Shown: piece by piece, positions 1 to 5,056 of the stretch | How positions within the stretch are numbered: the stretch's first letter is position 1 | Layout of the letters: the number at the start of each line of letters is the position of its first letter | Assembly (NCBI GenBank): GCA_015488565.1 | Contig: WFNQ01000024.1 | Span: 1 to 5,688 of the forward strand | Direction: 5' to 3' | From: Thiomicrorhabdus sp. | GTDB taxonomy: Bacteria; Pseudomonadota; Gammaproteobacteria; Thiomicrospirales; Thiomicrospiraceae | Length of the DNA: 5,688 nt | Translations under genes and position numbers: made by a program | The notes under the pieces: generated by a model | Seen by the model: only the letters and a program-made list of their open reading frames with translations | Told to the model about the DNA's origin: nothing | Database searches by the model: none

Positions 1-929
1 CCTGCCTCTAAATGGCTTTCAATCATGACTCCCATGATATTGGTATTGCCCGATGTGAGTTGTTCTGTAATGGAACGGGCGACGATGATTTGGTTTTGAT
101 GCTTTTTTTGGCTGTTTGCATGGCTGCAATCAATCATTAATTTATCTTCTACACCTGCGGATTGAAGTTGTTCAACGGCTTCTTTGACATATTTGGCTTC
201 ATAGTTTGGCCCGTCGTTTCCACCGCGTAAAATAACGTGACAATCTTTATTGCCGTGTGTTTCAAAAATAGCGGAGTGGCCATTTTTGGTCATGGATAAA
301 AAAATGTGGGGGTTATTGGCGGCACGAATGGCGTCAACGGCAATTCTAAAGCTGCCATCGGTTCCGTTTTTAAACCCAATAGGACAAGACAGACCCGAAG
401 CCAGTTCTCGATGACCTTGGCTTTCGGTGGTTCTGGCGCCAATAGCTCCCCATGCAATTAAATCGGCAATGTATTGTGGGGAGATTAGGTCTAAAAATTC
501 GGTTGCGGCTGGTACGCCCATGTTATTGATGTCCGATAACAGGGAACGTGCTAGGCCTAATCCTTTATTGATGTGAAAGGATTCATTTAAATCAGGGTCG
601 TTAATTAAGCCTTTCCAGCCCACGGTTGTGCGTGGTTTTTCAAAATACACGCGCATTACAATAAGCAGGTCGTCTTTGTATTTTTCAATTTGCCCTTTTA
701 AACGGCTGGCGTAATCACGTGCCGCGGCGGGATCATGGATAGAGCAGGGGCCGATAACGACTAGGATTCGATCATCGCGTCCAGCTAAAATGTTATGAAT
801 ATGCTGGCGAGTGTCGTAAACGGTTTGAGCCGCCATCTCGGTAATGGGGTATTTTTCATGCAGCTCTCCGGGAGAAAGAACTTCTTTGATGTGCTTGATT
901 CGTAAATCATCCGTTTGATACTGCGTCAT
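1..929 (-). CDS. aroG: 3-deoxy-7-phosphoheptulonate (DAHP) synthase, class I AroG-like, partial (C-terminus off the window)
   Basis: This enzyme condenses phosphoenolpyruvate with erythrose 4-phosphate, the first step of the shikimate pathway, in the cytoplasm. The 309 complete codons visible resemble E. coli AroG almost end to end. The start MTQYQTDDLRIKHIKE matches AroG's N-terminal segment, followed by VVIGPCSIHDP with metal ligand Cys62, RVYFEKPRTTVGWKG near residue 95, GARTTES, SGLSCPIGFKNGTDG, IDCSHANS with metal ligand His270, and VMIESHL with metal ligand Glu304. The last metal ligand (an Asp) and roughly 45 residues lie beyond position 1. The ATG at 929 is chosen because AGG at 936-938 sits six bases upstream and the N-terminus aligns with AroG. 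It is divergent from the DUF3579 gene. Similarity is closest to the Phe-regulated isozyme, but I cannot establish which amino acid inhibits it. The family call is very secure; the isozyme symbol is less so. Confidence 0.95.
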   Translation of the reverse strand, partial: MTQYQTDDLRIKHIKEVLSPGELHEKYPITEMAAQTVYDTRQHIHNILAGRDDRILVVIGPCSIHDPAAARDYASRLKGQIEKYKDDLLIVMRVYFEKPRTTVGWKGLINDPDLNESFHINKGLGLARSLLSDINNMGVPAATEFLDLISPQYIADLIAWGAIGARTTESQGHRELASGLSCPIGFKNGTDGSFRIAVDAIRAANNPHIFLSMTKNGHSAIFETHGNKDCHVILRGGNDGPNYEAKYVKEAVEQLQSAGVEDKLMIDCSHANSQKKHQNQIIVARSITEQLTSGNTNIMGVMIESHLEA

Positions 930-1124
930 AATTAACCTATTTTGTAACCCGTTCTAAACTCAAGTGAAAAAATGTATAACGCGATATTATGCCATTTTAT
1001 GGCGTTGAATGGTGAGAAAAATCGAGAAAGAAAACCGTGTTATTGTGCTGTTTATTTACCAAGTTCCCTCTTCTTTTATGCTAGAATAGCTGGGTTTTAA
1101 ACCGCTGAATGGATTGAAGATTAC
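930..1124. promoter_or_regulatory. Divergent intergenic promoter region between aroG and the DUF3579 gene
   Basis: This 195-bp spacer must hold promoters for both flanking genes. On the plus strand I see an extended -10 box, TGCTAGAAT at 1079-1087, about 38 bases before the DUF3579 start, with no good -35. On the minus strand the aroG side is AT-rich around 971-990, with several -10-like hexamers and no clear winner. A small inverted repeat, GCCAT-TTT-ATGGC at 991-1003, lies upstream of aroG and could be an operator, but I do not recognise it as a TyrR or TrpR box. No attenuator-like leader peptide is evident. Confidence 0.5.
1079..1087 (+). promoter_or_regulatory. Extended -10 promoter element for the DUF3579 gene
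   Basis: TGC followed by TAGAAT (1082-1087) matches an extended -10 element. The predicted transcription start is near 1094, leaving a leader of about 30 bases. No -35 hexamer is recognisable at the usual distance, which is common for extended -10 promoters. Confidence 0.45.
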
Positions 1125-1415
1125 GTGCATTGTAAATATGTTATTGAAGGTGTGACCGAAGACGGTCGTAAATTTAGACCAAGTGATTGGATTGACCGTA
1201 TTTCCTCAATGGGAGCGAGTTATCGAAATCAACGATTGGTGTATTCTGATTTGATGCATCCTGAGCTGTATAACGGTCAAAAGTGTTTGATTATTGATAC
1301 AGAATTAGAGATTAAAGACCCCTGTATGTTTCAGTATGTAATGAACTTTGTGAACTCGAATGGTTTAAAAATGACTCAAGTTTGTGATGTGGTTGAAAAA
1401 AAGCTTGGTTCTTAA
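1125..1415 (+). CDS. DUF3579 family protein (conserved, function unknown)
   Basis: This is a 96-residue soluble protein that I assign to the DUF3579 family (PF12112), which occurs in beta- and gammaproteobacteria and has no established function. The visible family features are an N-terminal strand VIEGVTEDGRKFRPSDW (residues 6-22), a YSDLMHPELYNGQKCLIID segment (40-58), and a helix ending FVNSNGL (75-81). There is no signal peptide or membrane segment. The start is GTG: there is no in-frame ATG upstream before the stop at 1098, and starting later would cut the conserved strand. The ribosome binding site is weak (GAAG at 1116-1119). The gene stands alone, divergent from aroG and convergent with pilD, and is followed by hairpins. 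Family assignment rests on motif recall, not a search. Confidence 0.85.
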   Translation: MHCKYVIEGVTEDGRKFRPSDWIDRISSMGASYRNQRLVYSDLMHPELYNGQKCLIIDTELEIKDPCMFQYVMNFVNSNGLKMTQVCDVVEKKLGS

Positions 1416-1428
1416 TTCCAAATCCTTA

Positions 1429-1467
1429 GGCTGGTTTTTATAAGACCAGCCCTTTTGTGCAAAAGGG
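1429..1467 (+). terminator. Overlapping hairpins after the DUF3579 gene (candidate terminator)
   Basis: Fourteen bases after the DUF3579 stop, GGCTGGT (1429-1435) pairs with ACCAGCC (1445-1451) and is followed by CTTTTG, a weak intrinsic-terminator layout. A second stem, CCCTTTT (1450-1456) with AAAAGGG (1461-1467) around a GTGC loop, shares two bases with the first, so the two cannot both form completely. Confidence 0.5.
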
Positions 1468-1500
1468 TTGTATAAAATTGACTTGATAAAGTCGATGGAT

Positions 1501-1542
1501 AAAAAAGGCGCTTATCTTTATTATGAGATAAGCGCCTTTTTT
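1501..1542. terminator. Strong bidirectional rho-independent terminator
   Basis: A perfect 17-bp inverted repeat (1501-1517 with 1526-1542, arms AAAAAAGGCGCTTATCT and its complement) surrounds an 8-base loop. The A tract and T tract at the ends give a U-run in either direction. On the plus strand it backs up the hairpins after the DUF3579 gene. On the minus strand it would stop transcripts coming from pilD across the intergenic island. Confidence 0.92.
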
Positions 1543-1568
1543 GGTTTTAGAAGAAATATTCCCCCCCT

Positions 1569-1712
1569 CTAGGAGCCTGTCGGATTTGGGGTGGATCTAC
1601 TGCGAAAAAGCCATTTAGACCCATTTTTCCAATCAATTTCGTTAAATATATTCAATATTCGCCTCAAATGATCGAAAAAATGGTTTTCTCTCGTGACGAT
1701 TACCACTCCTAG
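1569..1712. mobile_element. Possible IS-end or MITE remnant flanked by CTAG
   Basis: A non-coding 136-bp stretch (1573-1708) is bracketed by CTAG at 1569-1572 and 1709-1712, which could be a 4-bp target duplication. With neighbouring bases the borders make a 9-bp inverted repeat, CTCTAGGAG (1567-1575) and CTCCTAGAG (1706-1714). The left end, GAGCCTGTCGGATTTGG, reminds me of insertion-sequence termini, perhaps IS1182-like, but I cannot verify this. The two ends share only scattered positions (GAG, then a T and a CG), so this may be a single IS end or a decayed MITE. No transposase coding is present. CTAG is palindromic, so the duplication could be chance. Confidence 0.4.
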
Positions 1713-1779
1713 AGTAGTACTTTAAAATTATAGGTTTTTCAAAGGGTTGTTTTAGATTTGTGTTTCTATGGGTTTAACG

Positions 1780-1865
1780 CCTCCCTCTAGCAAGGGGGTG
1801 GTTGAGAGGGGGGGCACTTGCAAAAACAAACCCCACCCCAGCCCTCCCCTTGTCAGGGGAGGGGG
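1780..1865. repeat. REPIN/BIME-like pair of inverted G/C-block repeats
   Basis: Two imperfect inverted copies face each other across a 16-base spacer (1815-1830). The left copy (1780-1814) runs from CCTCCCTCTAG through CAAGGGGG and ends in G7. The right copy (1831-1865), read on the minus strand, gives CCTCCCC, TGACAAGGGG, then GGGCTGGGGTGGGG, which lines up with the left copy. The right copy also folds by itself: CCCTCCCCT (1842-1850) pairs with AGGGGAGGG (1855-1863) around TGTC. Paired palindromic units of this kind resemble dispersed extragenic repeats. Whether it recurs elsewhere in the genome cannot be seen here. It may also help terminate pilD transcripts, since on the minus strand it is followed by a T-rich segment. 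Confidence 0.6.
1831..1849 (-). other. G-quadruplex motif in the pilD 3' flank
   Basis: Read on the minus strand, this is GGGGAGGGCTGGGGTGGGG: four G-tracts of 3-4 with loops of 1, 2 and 1 bases. It fits the standard G-quadruplex pattern and lies on the strand from which pilD is transcribed, about 100 bases past its stop codon. It competes with the hairpin formed by the same repeat. Confidence 0.6.
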
Positions 1866-1947
1866 CTAAAAAGCAAATGTCTGCAATTACAGTCATCATA
1901 AATCACTGATATTTTCTTTTTTTAATGCGTTGGGCTCGCCTCTTTTT

Positions 1948-2733
1948 TTAGATCAAGTTAGACCCTAAAAACAGGGCTACCCAGCCACCGAGTGCTAGGA
2001 AGGGGCCAAAGGGCATGGGTGTATTGACGCTGCGTTTTTTAAGGGCAATGCCAATCAGTGCGACTAAAATACTGCCCAGAGCGGCAATTAAAATAATTTG
2101 AGGCAATGCCACAAAGCCAAACCAAGCACCTAATGCCGCAAGCAGTTTAAAGTCTCCGTAGCCCATGCCTTCTTTGCCAGTGATTAACTTAAAGGCATGA
2201 AACACCAGCCATAAAACCATATAGCCAATGGCGGCGCCCCAAATGGCTTCGGTGGGGGTGGTAAAAACGGATTGAGTATTGACCAGTAATCCCAGCCATA
2301 ATAGTGGCAAGCTTAGGTTGTCTAAAATAAGTTGGTGTTCAAAGTCGATGACGCAAATCGTAATTAAAATTAGCGTAAAAGCCAGTGCCATATAGCCTAT
2401 AGGGGTGAGACCAAATTGCCATGCAACTAGTACCGTGCCTATAGCGGTGGTTAATTCAATAAGTGGGTAGCGGGCGGATATGTTTATTTGGCAATGATGG
2501 CATTTACCACGACTGGCCAGCCAGCTAAACAAAGGGATGAGCCGATACCATGGCAGTTCGCTGTCGCACTGTGGACATTTTGACCCCCCCATGCTAATGA
2601 TTTTCAGTTGTTCAGAACCGTCATGTTCCATTATGCGAGGCAAGCGCCAACTGAGCATGGAGATAAAACTGCCAAAAATAAGGCCTAAAAAACCGCTAAA
2701 AATGAGAAGTTGAGTTAGGGATATGGAGGTCAT
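1948..2733 (-). CDS. pilD: Type IV prepilin peptidase / N-methyltransferase (PilD)
   Basis: This inner-membrane aspartic protease cleaves the leader of type IV pilins and type II secretion pseudopilins and methylates the new N-terminus. At 261 residues it is a normal-length member. An N-terminal membrane segment (about 9-27) with GSF and RLP motifs leads to a cytoplasmic loop holding two CxxC pairs (Cys53/Cys56 and Cys78/Cys81), typical of the bifunctional form. Several further hydrophobic helices carry the catalytic aspartates: Asp130 in CVIDFEHQLILDN and Asp194 in the GxGD motif GYGDFKLLAALGAWFG. PFGPFLALGG (242-250) is the usual C-terminal signature. The usual Asn after GSF is replaced here (GSFISM). 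The ATG at 2733 has no clear Shine-Dalgarno sequence and follows a hairpin. The customary pilB, pilC and coaE neighbours are absent from the window, and queD lies upstream. Confidence 0.95.
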   Translation of the reverse strand: MTSISLTQLLIFSGFLGLIFGSFISMLSWRLPRIMEHDGSEQLKIISMGGSKCPQCDSELPWYRLIPLFSWLASRGKCHHCQINISARYPLIELTTAIGTVLVAWQFGLTPIGYMALAFTLILITICVIDFEHQLILDNLSLPLLWLGLLVNTQSVFTTPTEAIWGAAIGYMVLWLVFHAFKLITGKEGMGYGDFKLLAALGAWFGFVALPQIILIAALGSILVALIGIALKKRSVNTPMPFGPFLALGGWVALFLGSNLI

Positions 2734-2744
2734 TTAACGTTGGC

Positions 2745-2771
2745 TCATTGGCTTGTGAATAGAGCCAATGA
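2745..2771. promoter_or_regulatory. Hairpin just upstream of pilD
   Basis: A perfect 9-bp inverted repeat, TCATTGGCT (2745-2753) with AGCCAATGA (2763-2771), has a 9-base loop and ends 11 bases before the pilD start codon. On the minus strand no U-run follows, so it is not an obvious terminator of queD. On the plus strand it is followed by TTTT, but no gene lies there to terminate. It could influence pilD translation or RNA processing between queD and pilD. Confidence 0.5.
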
Positions 2772-2799
2772 TTTTAGCAGGAGTTTGATCTAATACGAA

Positions 2800-2819
2800 C
2801 GTTATTCTGCGTTATTCTG
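2800..2819. repeat. Exact tandem 10-bp duplication across the queD stop
   Basis: CGTTATTCTG occurs twice back to back (2800-2809 and 2810-2819). The second copy contains the queD stop codon (2812-2814, complement), so the duplication spans the gene's end without changing the protein before the stop. It looks like a small slippage or duplication event. Confidence 0.8.
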
Positions 2820-3189
2820 AATAAGTGACGCAGTTTCGGTCATTTTCCCAAACGGTAATGCTGTGCATTTTAACGCCATCGTCATTGATGCGAGTTTGAA
2901 TTTCACGAAATAGATATACCGCAATGTTTTCAGCCGTTGGGTTGGTCTCTTTAAAGTGAGGGTGGTCATTTAAGTAGGTATGATCTAGCTCTTTAATGAC
3001 TTTTTTGGTTTGACGTTTAATCTCTTTAAAATCAATGACCATGCCCACGCTGTTTAGTTTTGAGCCTGCTACCTGTACTTCAATTTTCCAGTTATGGCCG
3101 TGCAGTTTTGCACAGTCACCAGGATAGCCACGCAAGCTGTGTGCGGAGGCAAAATCCAAAAGCGTTTTTAAGATAAAAGTTTGAGCCAT
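2812..3189 (-). CDS. queD: 6-carboxy-5,6,7,8-tetrahydropterin synthase (QueD)
   Basis: QueD turns 7,8-dihydroneopterin triphosphate into 6-carboxytetrahydropterin, a step towards 7-deazaguanine (preQ0) used for queuosine in tRNA. The 125-residue protein shows the PTPS/QueD fold signatures. Zinc ligands are His17 (FASAHSL), His30 and His32. The QueD-specific CxxxHGH arrangement is Cys26-AKL-His30-Gly-His32, with Cys26 as the likely catalytic thiol. Asp69-His70 (LDHTYLND) completes the catalytic set, PTAEN is at 84-88, and Glu115 (VWEN) is the likely pterin-binding acid. The cysteine motif favours QueD over eukaryotic-type PTPS. The start at 3189 is the only sensible ATG, although its ribosome site is poor. 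No queC, queE or queF is nearby. A consensus -10 box upstream suggests its own transcription. Confidence 0.93.
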   Translation of the reverse strand: MAQTFILKTLLDFASAHSLRGYPGDCAKLHGHNWKIEVQVAGSKLNSVGMVIDFKEIKRQTKKVIKELDHTYLNDHPHFKETNPTAENIAVYLFREIQTRINDDGVKMHSITVWENDRNCVTYSE

Positions 3190-3224
3190 AATGTTGATTT
3201 CTGTACTAAAAATAAAGGAAGGGC

Positions 3225-3230
3225 ATTATA
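3225..3230 (-). promoter_or_regulatory. Consensus -10 box (TATAAT) for queD
   Basis: On the minus strand a perfect TATAAT lies 36-41 bases upstream of the queD start, giving a predicted transcription start near 3218 and a leader of about 28 bases. The -35 region is not recognisable (GGGAAA at the expected distance). The leader is too short for a riboswitch. The element lies in the 101-bp gap after ispA, in which I see no terminator hairpin. Confidence 0.55.
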
Positions 3231-3290
3231 ACGAAAATCAGTCGTTTTTTCCCTTTTTTTATCCTAGCCAAACTCGTACATTCTTTCCTA

Positions 3291-4190
3291 TTAATGTGTT
3301 CTTTTTGCGACATAAAGAGAGAGTTCTTGTAAAAAAGGACTTTGGAATGGCATGTTCGACAGGCTTTGTTGTGCCTCTGAAATTAATTGGTCACGGTAGA
3401 TTTTAGCCTCTTTGAGCCCTAGGAGTTTGGGGTAGGTGGACTTGTTGGCCTCTAAATCACTGCCTTGTGGTTTGCCTAAGGTTTCGGTATCGCCTTCAAT
3501 GTCTAAAATATCGTCTTGTACTTGAAAAGCAAGGCCAATGGCTTGACCGTATTGAGTAAGGTACGCTTTTAATTGAGGGTACAGTGGACTTTGACAAGCG
3601 CCCATGTGGAGGGCGGTATTGATGAGAGCGCCGGTTTTCATATTATGCATTGTTTTGAGTTGTGCCAATTCGGGTAATAGCCCTTCGGATTGGATATCCA
3701 TCATCTGGCCACCAATCATGCCTTCAACTCCGCTGGCTTGGCTGAGAAGCTGAATTAGCTTTATTTTATGCGTGTCAGAAACAGAGGTGTCGTTACTGAG
3801 TAGTTGAAATCCGAATGTTTGTTGAGCATCGCCCACTAAAATAGCGGTGGCTTCGTTATATTGAATATGGCAGGTGGGTTGCCCTCGGCGTAGGTCGTCA
3901 TCGTCCATAGCGGGTAGGTCATCGTGTACCAAGGAGTAGCTGTGAATCAGCTCGATGGCGCAAGCGGCGCTGTCGAGTTGCTTTAATGGAATGTGTAGCG
4001 CCTCTCCAATGGCATAAATTAAGGCTGGACGGAGTCGTTTGCCATTATTTAGGGTTGCGTACTCCATGGCTTCAATCAGGGTATTTGGAATGCAGGGCTG
4101 TTTGTCATACAGCGACGTTAACTGTTGTTGCAGTTGTTGGTTAATGCGTTGTTGGTAGATTTTTAGTTGTTGTTGCAAAACAAGCTCCAT
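3291..4190 (-). CDS. ispA: Farnesyl diphosphate synthase (IspA), type II bacterial
   Basis: This enzyme joins isopentenyl diphosphate units to make geranyl and then farnesyl diphosphate, the precursor of undecaprenyl phosphate and quinone tails. The product is 299 residues from the ATG at 4190, close to E. coli IspA. Key motifs are GKRLRP (50-55), the first Asp-rich motif DDLPAMD (90-96) with the two-residue insert typical of bacterial type II enzymes, LRRGQPTCH, GGQMMD (160-165), KTGALI (185-190), and the second Asp-rich motif DDILD (226-230) followed by LGKPQGSDLEANKSTYP. Tyr85 lies five residues before the first motif, as in E. coli IspA. GDAQQTFGF has Gln where IspA usually has Leu. The N-terminus is unusually Gln-rich (residues 6-23). 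The start is uncertain: the ATG directly abuts a terminator U-run. TTG at 4205 has AAGG upstream but lies inside the hairpin, while TTG at 4178 has GGAG six bases upstream. The usual xseB and dxs neighbours are not seen. Confidence 0.93.
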   Translation of the reverse strand: MELVLQQQLKIYQQRINQQLQQQLTSLYDKQPCIPNTLIEAMEYATLNNGKRLRPALIYAIGEALHIPLKQLDSAACAIELIHSYSLVHDDLPAMDDDDLRRGQPTCHIQYNEATAILVGDAQQTFGFQLLSNDTSVSDTHKIKLIQLLSQASGVEGMIGGQMMDIQSEGLLPELAQLKTMHNMKTGALINTALHMGACQSPLYPQLKAYLTQYGQAIGLAFQVQDDILDIEGDTETLGKPQGSDLEANKSTYPKLLGLKEAKIYRDQLISEAQQSLSNMPFQSPFLQELSLYVAKRTH

Positions 4191-4220
4191 AAAAAAGGCC
4201 GTCAAATTGACGGCCTTTTT
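4191..4220. terminator. Rho-independent terminator after the peroxiredoxin gene, abutting ispA
   Basis: GGCCGTC (4197-4203) pairs with GACGGCC (4209-4215) around a 5-base loop. Flanking A5 and T5 extend the stem to 12 bp and make it bidirectional. On the minus strand the hairpin is followed by six T residues that end exactly at the ispA ATG (4190). It lies 38 bases past the peroxiredoxin stop. Confidence 0.88.
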
Positions 4221-4227
4221 AGACGTT

Positions 4228-4260
4228 TAATTGAATGACGTTATTTTAACAATTCAATTA
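4228..4260. repeat. 9-bp inverted repeat including the peroxiredoxin stop codon
   Basis: TAATTGAAT (4228-4236) and ATTCAATTA (4252-4260) are perfect inverted arms with a 15-base spacer. The right arm contains the peroxiredoxin stop codon. The weak AT-rich stem lies just upstream of the terminator in the transcript and may protect the mRNA end or be incidental. Confidence 0.45.
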
Positions 4261-4860
4261 AAGTGTGTCAGAATGTTTGCTTAGGTAGTCTGCAACGCCT
4301 TCAGGTGTATCTGACATGCCATCATCGCCTTTGTTCCAGCCCGCTGGACAAACTTCGCCAACTTCTTCGTGGAACTGAAGGGCTTCAACCATACGAACCA
4401 TTTCGTCTACGTTACGGCCTAGTGGAAGGTCATTAACGACTTGATGACGAACTACGCCATTCAAATCAATTAAAAATGCACCACGTAGCGCGATGTTAGC
4501 AGGATGAACAATACCGTATGCTTCCATAATAGAACCACCAAGGTCGGCAACCAATGGGAATTTAACAGGCCCTAATCCACCTTCGTTTACTGGGGTGTTG
4601 CGCCAAGCGTTGTGTGTGAATTGAGAATCGACTGAAATACCAATGACTTCGGTATTAAGAGATTTAAACTTTTCAACACGGTGATCAAACGCTAAGATTT
4701 CAGAAGGGCAAACAAAGGTAAAATCAAGTGGGTAGAAGAAAACAACAGCATATTTGCCCGCAATGTGGCTTTTTAGGTTGAAATTATCAACGATAGAACC
4801 ATCGGCAAGTACAGCAGCAGCGGTAAAATCGGGAGCTTGTTTTGTGACAAGAACTGACAT
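4258..4860 (-). CDS. Typical 2-Cys peroxiredoxin (Prx1/AhpC-Tsa type)
   Basis: This cytoplasmic thiol peroxidase reduces hydrogen peroxide, organic peroxides and possibly peroxynitrite, with thioredoxin or an AhpF-like reductase as electron donor. It is full length at 200 residues. The peroxidatic Cys51 sits in the PLDFTFVCPSE motif (Pro44, Thr48, Cys51), the conserved Arg is Arg126, and the resolving Cys171 is in EVCPAGW. GGLG (94-97) and a C-terminal extension with Tyr-Leu (192-193), near the place of the eukaryotic YF motif, suggest the Prx1 subfamily rather than E. coli-type AhpC. No ahpF is next to it, so thioredoxin is the likelier donor (inference). The ATG at 4860 has a good AAGGA site (4868-4872) seven bases upstream. 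It has its own promoter and a terminator directly after it, so it is probably transcribed mostly alone. It is divergent from the CBS-domain gene. Confidence 0.95.
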   Translation of the reverse strand: MSVLVTKQAPDFTAAAVLADGSIVDNFNLKSHIAGKYAVVFFYPLDFTFVCPSEILAFDHRVEKFKSLNTEVIGISVDSQFTHNAWRNTPVNEGGLGPVKFPLVADLGGSIMEAYGIVHPANIALRGAFLIDLNGVVRHQVVNDLPLGRNVDEMVRMVEALQFHEEVGEVCPAGWNKGDDGMSDTPEGVADYLSKHSDTL

Positions 4861-5056
4861 ATTAAAATCCTTTTATAAATTTAATTAGGGTAACTTAAAA
4901 CCCAAATAGTATAGTCAATTACTCGGGAATTATCTACTGCTCTCAATGCGTATTGTTCAGATTATAAAGCGAAAAAAACTAAGTATTTTTAATTAATAGC
5001 CGTTAAAGTAGTTATCGAGTACTTTTTATTCGTTATTACGTTATAGAGGTGAGTGT
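4861..5056. promoter_or_regulatory. Divergent intergenic region between peroxiredoxin and CBS-domain genes
   Basis: This 196-bp AT-rich spacer holds the peroxiredoxin promoter on the minus strand. On the plus strand several AT-rich hexamers lie between 4960 and 5040, but no convincing -35/-10 pair stands out for the CBS-domain gene. AGAGGTGA (5045-5052) is the ribosome binding site of that gene. I see no clear OxyR site of the usual four-ATAG-element layout. Confidence 0.5.
4908..4936 (-). promoter_or_regulatory. Sigma-70-like promoter of the peroxiredoxin gene
   Basis: On the minus strand, TAGATA (4931-4936, four of six bases matching TTGACA) and TATACT (4908-4913, -10) are separated by 17 bases. 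The predicted transcription start is near 4901, giving a leader of about 40 bases that carries the AAGGA ribosome site. The spacer contains ATTCCCGAGTAATTGAC, discussed as a possible regulator site. Confidence 0.5.

Larger units (their letters stand above)
1543..1947. other. 405-bp gene-free island between the terminator and the pilD stop
   Basis: I see no credible coding sequence on either strand. The stretch contains a C7 run (1561-1567), the CTAG-flanked element (1569-1712), a featureless AT-rich piece (1713-1779), the G/C-block paired repeat (1780-1865), and a T-rich tail with CTTTTTTTA at 1916-1924 and again at 1942-1950. Its composition is unlike the flanking genes and suggests accumulated repeat insertions. 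Confidence 0.7.

Noticed and set aside
1471..1500. Promoter for a small RNA (TATAAA at 1471, TTGACT at 1478)
   Set aside because: The two boxes are in the wrong order and spacing for a promoter driving RNA into the 1501-1542 terminator.
3190..3218. preQ1 riboswitch before queD
   Set aside because: The predicted leader is only about 28 bases and lacks the conserved C-rich loop and A-rich tail of preQ1 aptamers.
3191..3406. Plus-strand open frame of 71 codons over the queD upstream region and the ispA 3' end
   Set aside because: It runs antisense into the ispA coding end, has homopolymer-driven low-complexity content (Phe-rich), and shows no family resemblance. The queD promoter and ispA explain the region.
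4120..4178. Repeat made of CAA/TTG triplets in the 5' part of ispA
   Set aside because: The apparent repeat is the coding of a Gln-rich N-terminus (residues 6-23). The unit is irregular and there is no sign of an independent element.
4191..4205. N-terminal extension of IspA from TTG 4205
   Set aside because: It would encode MTAFF from the terminator stem and U-run. The length and alignment with E. coli IspA fit the ATG at 4190 or TTG 4178 better, so it is kept only as an alternative.
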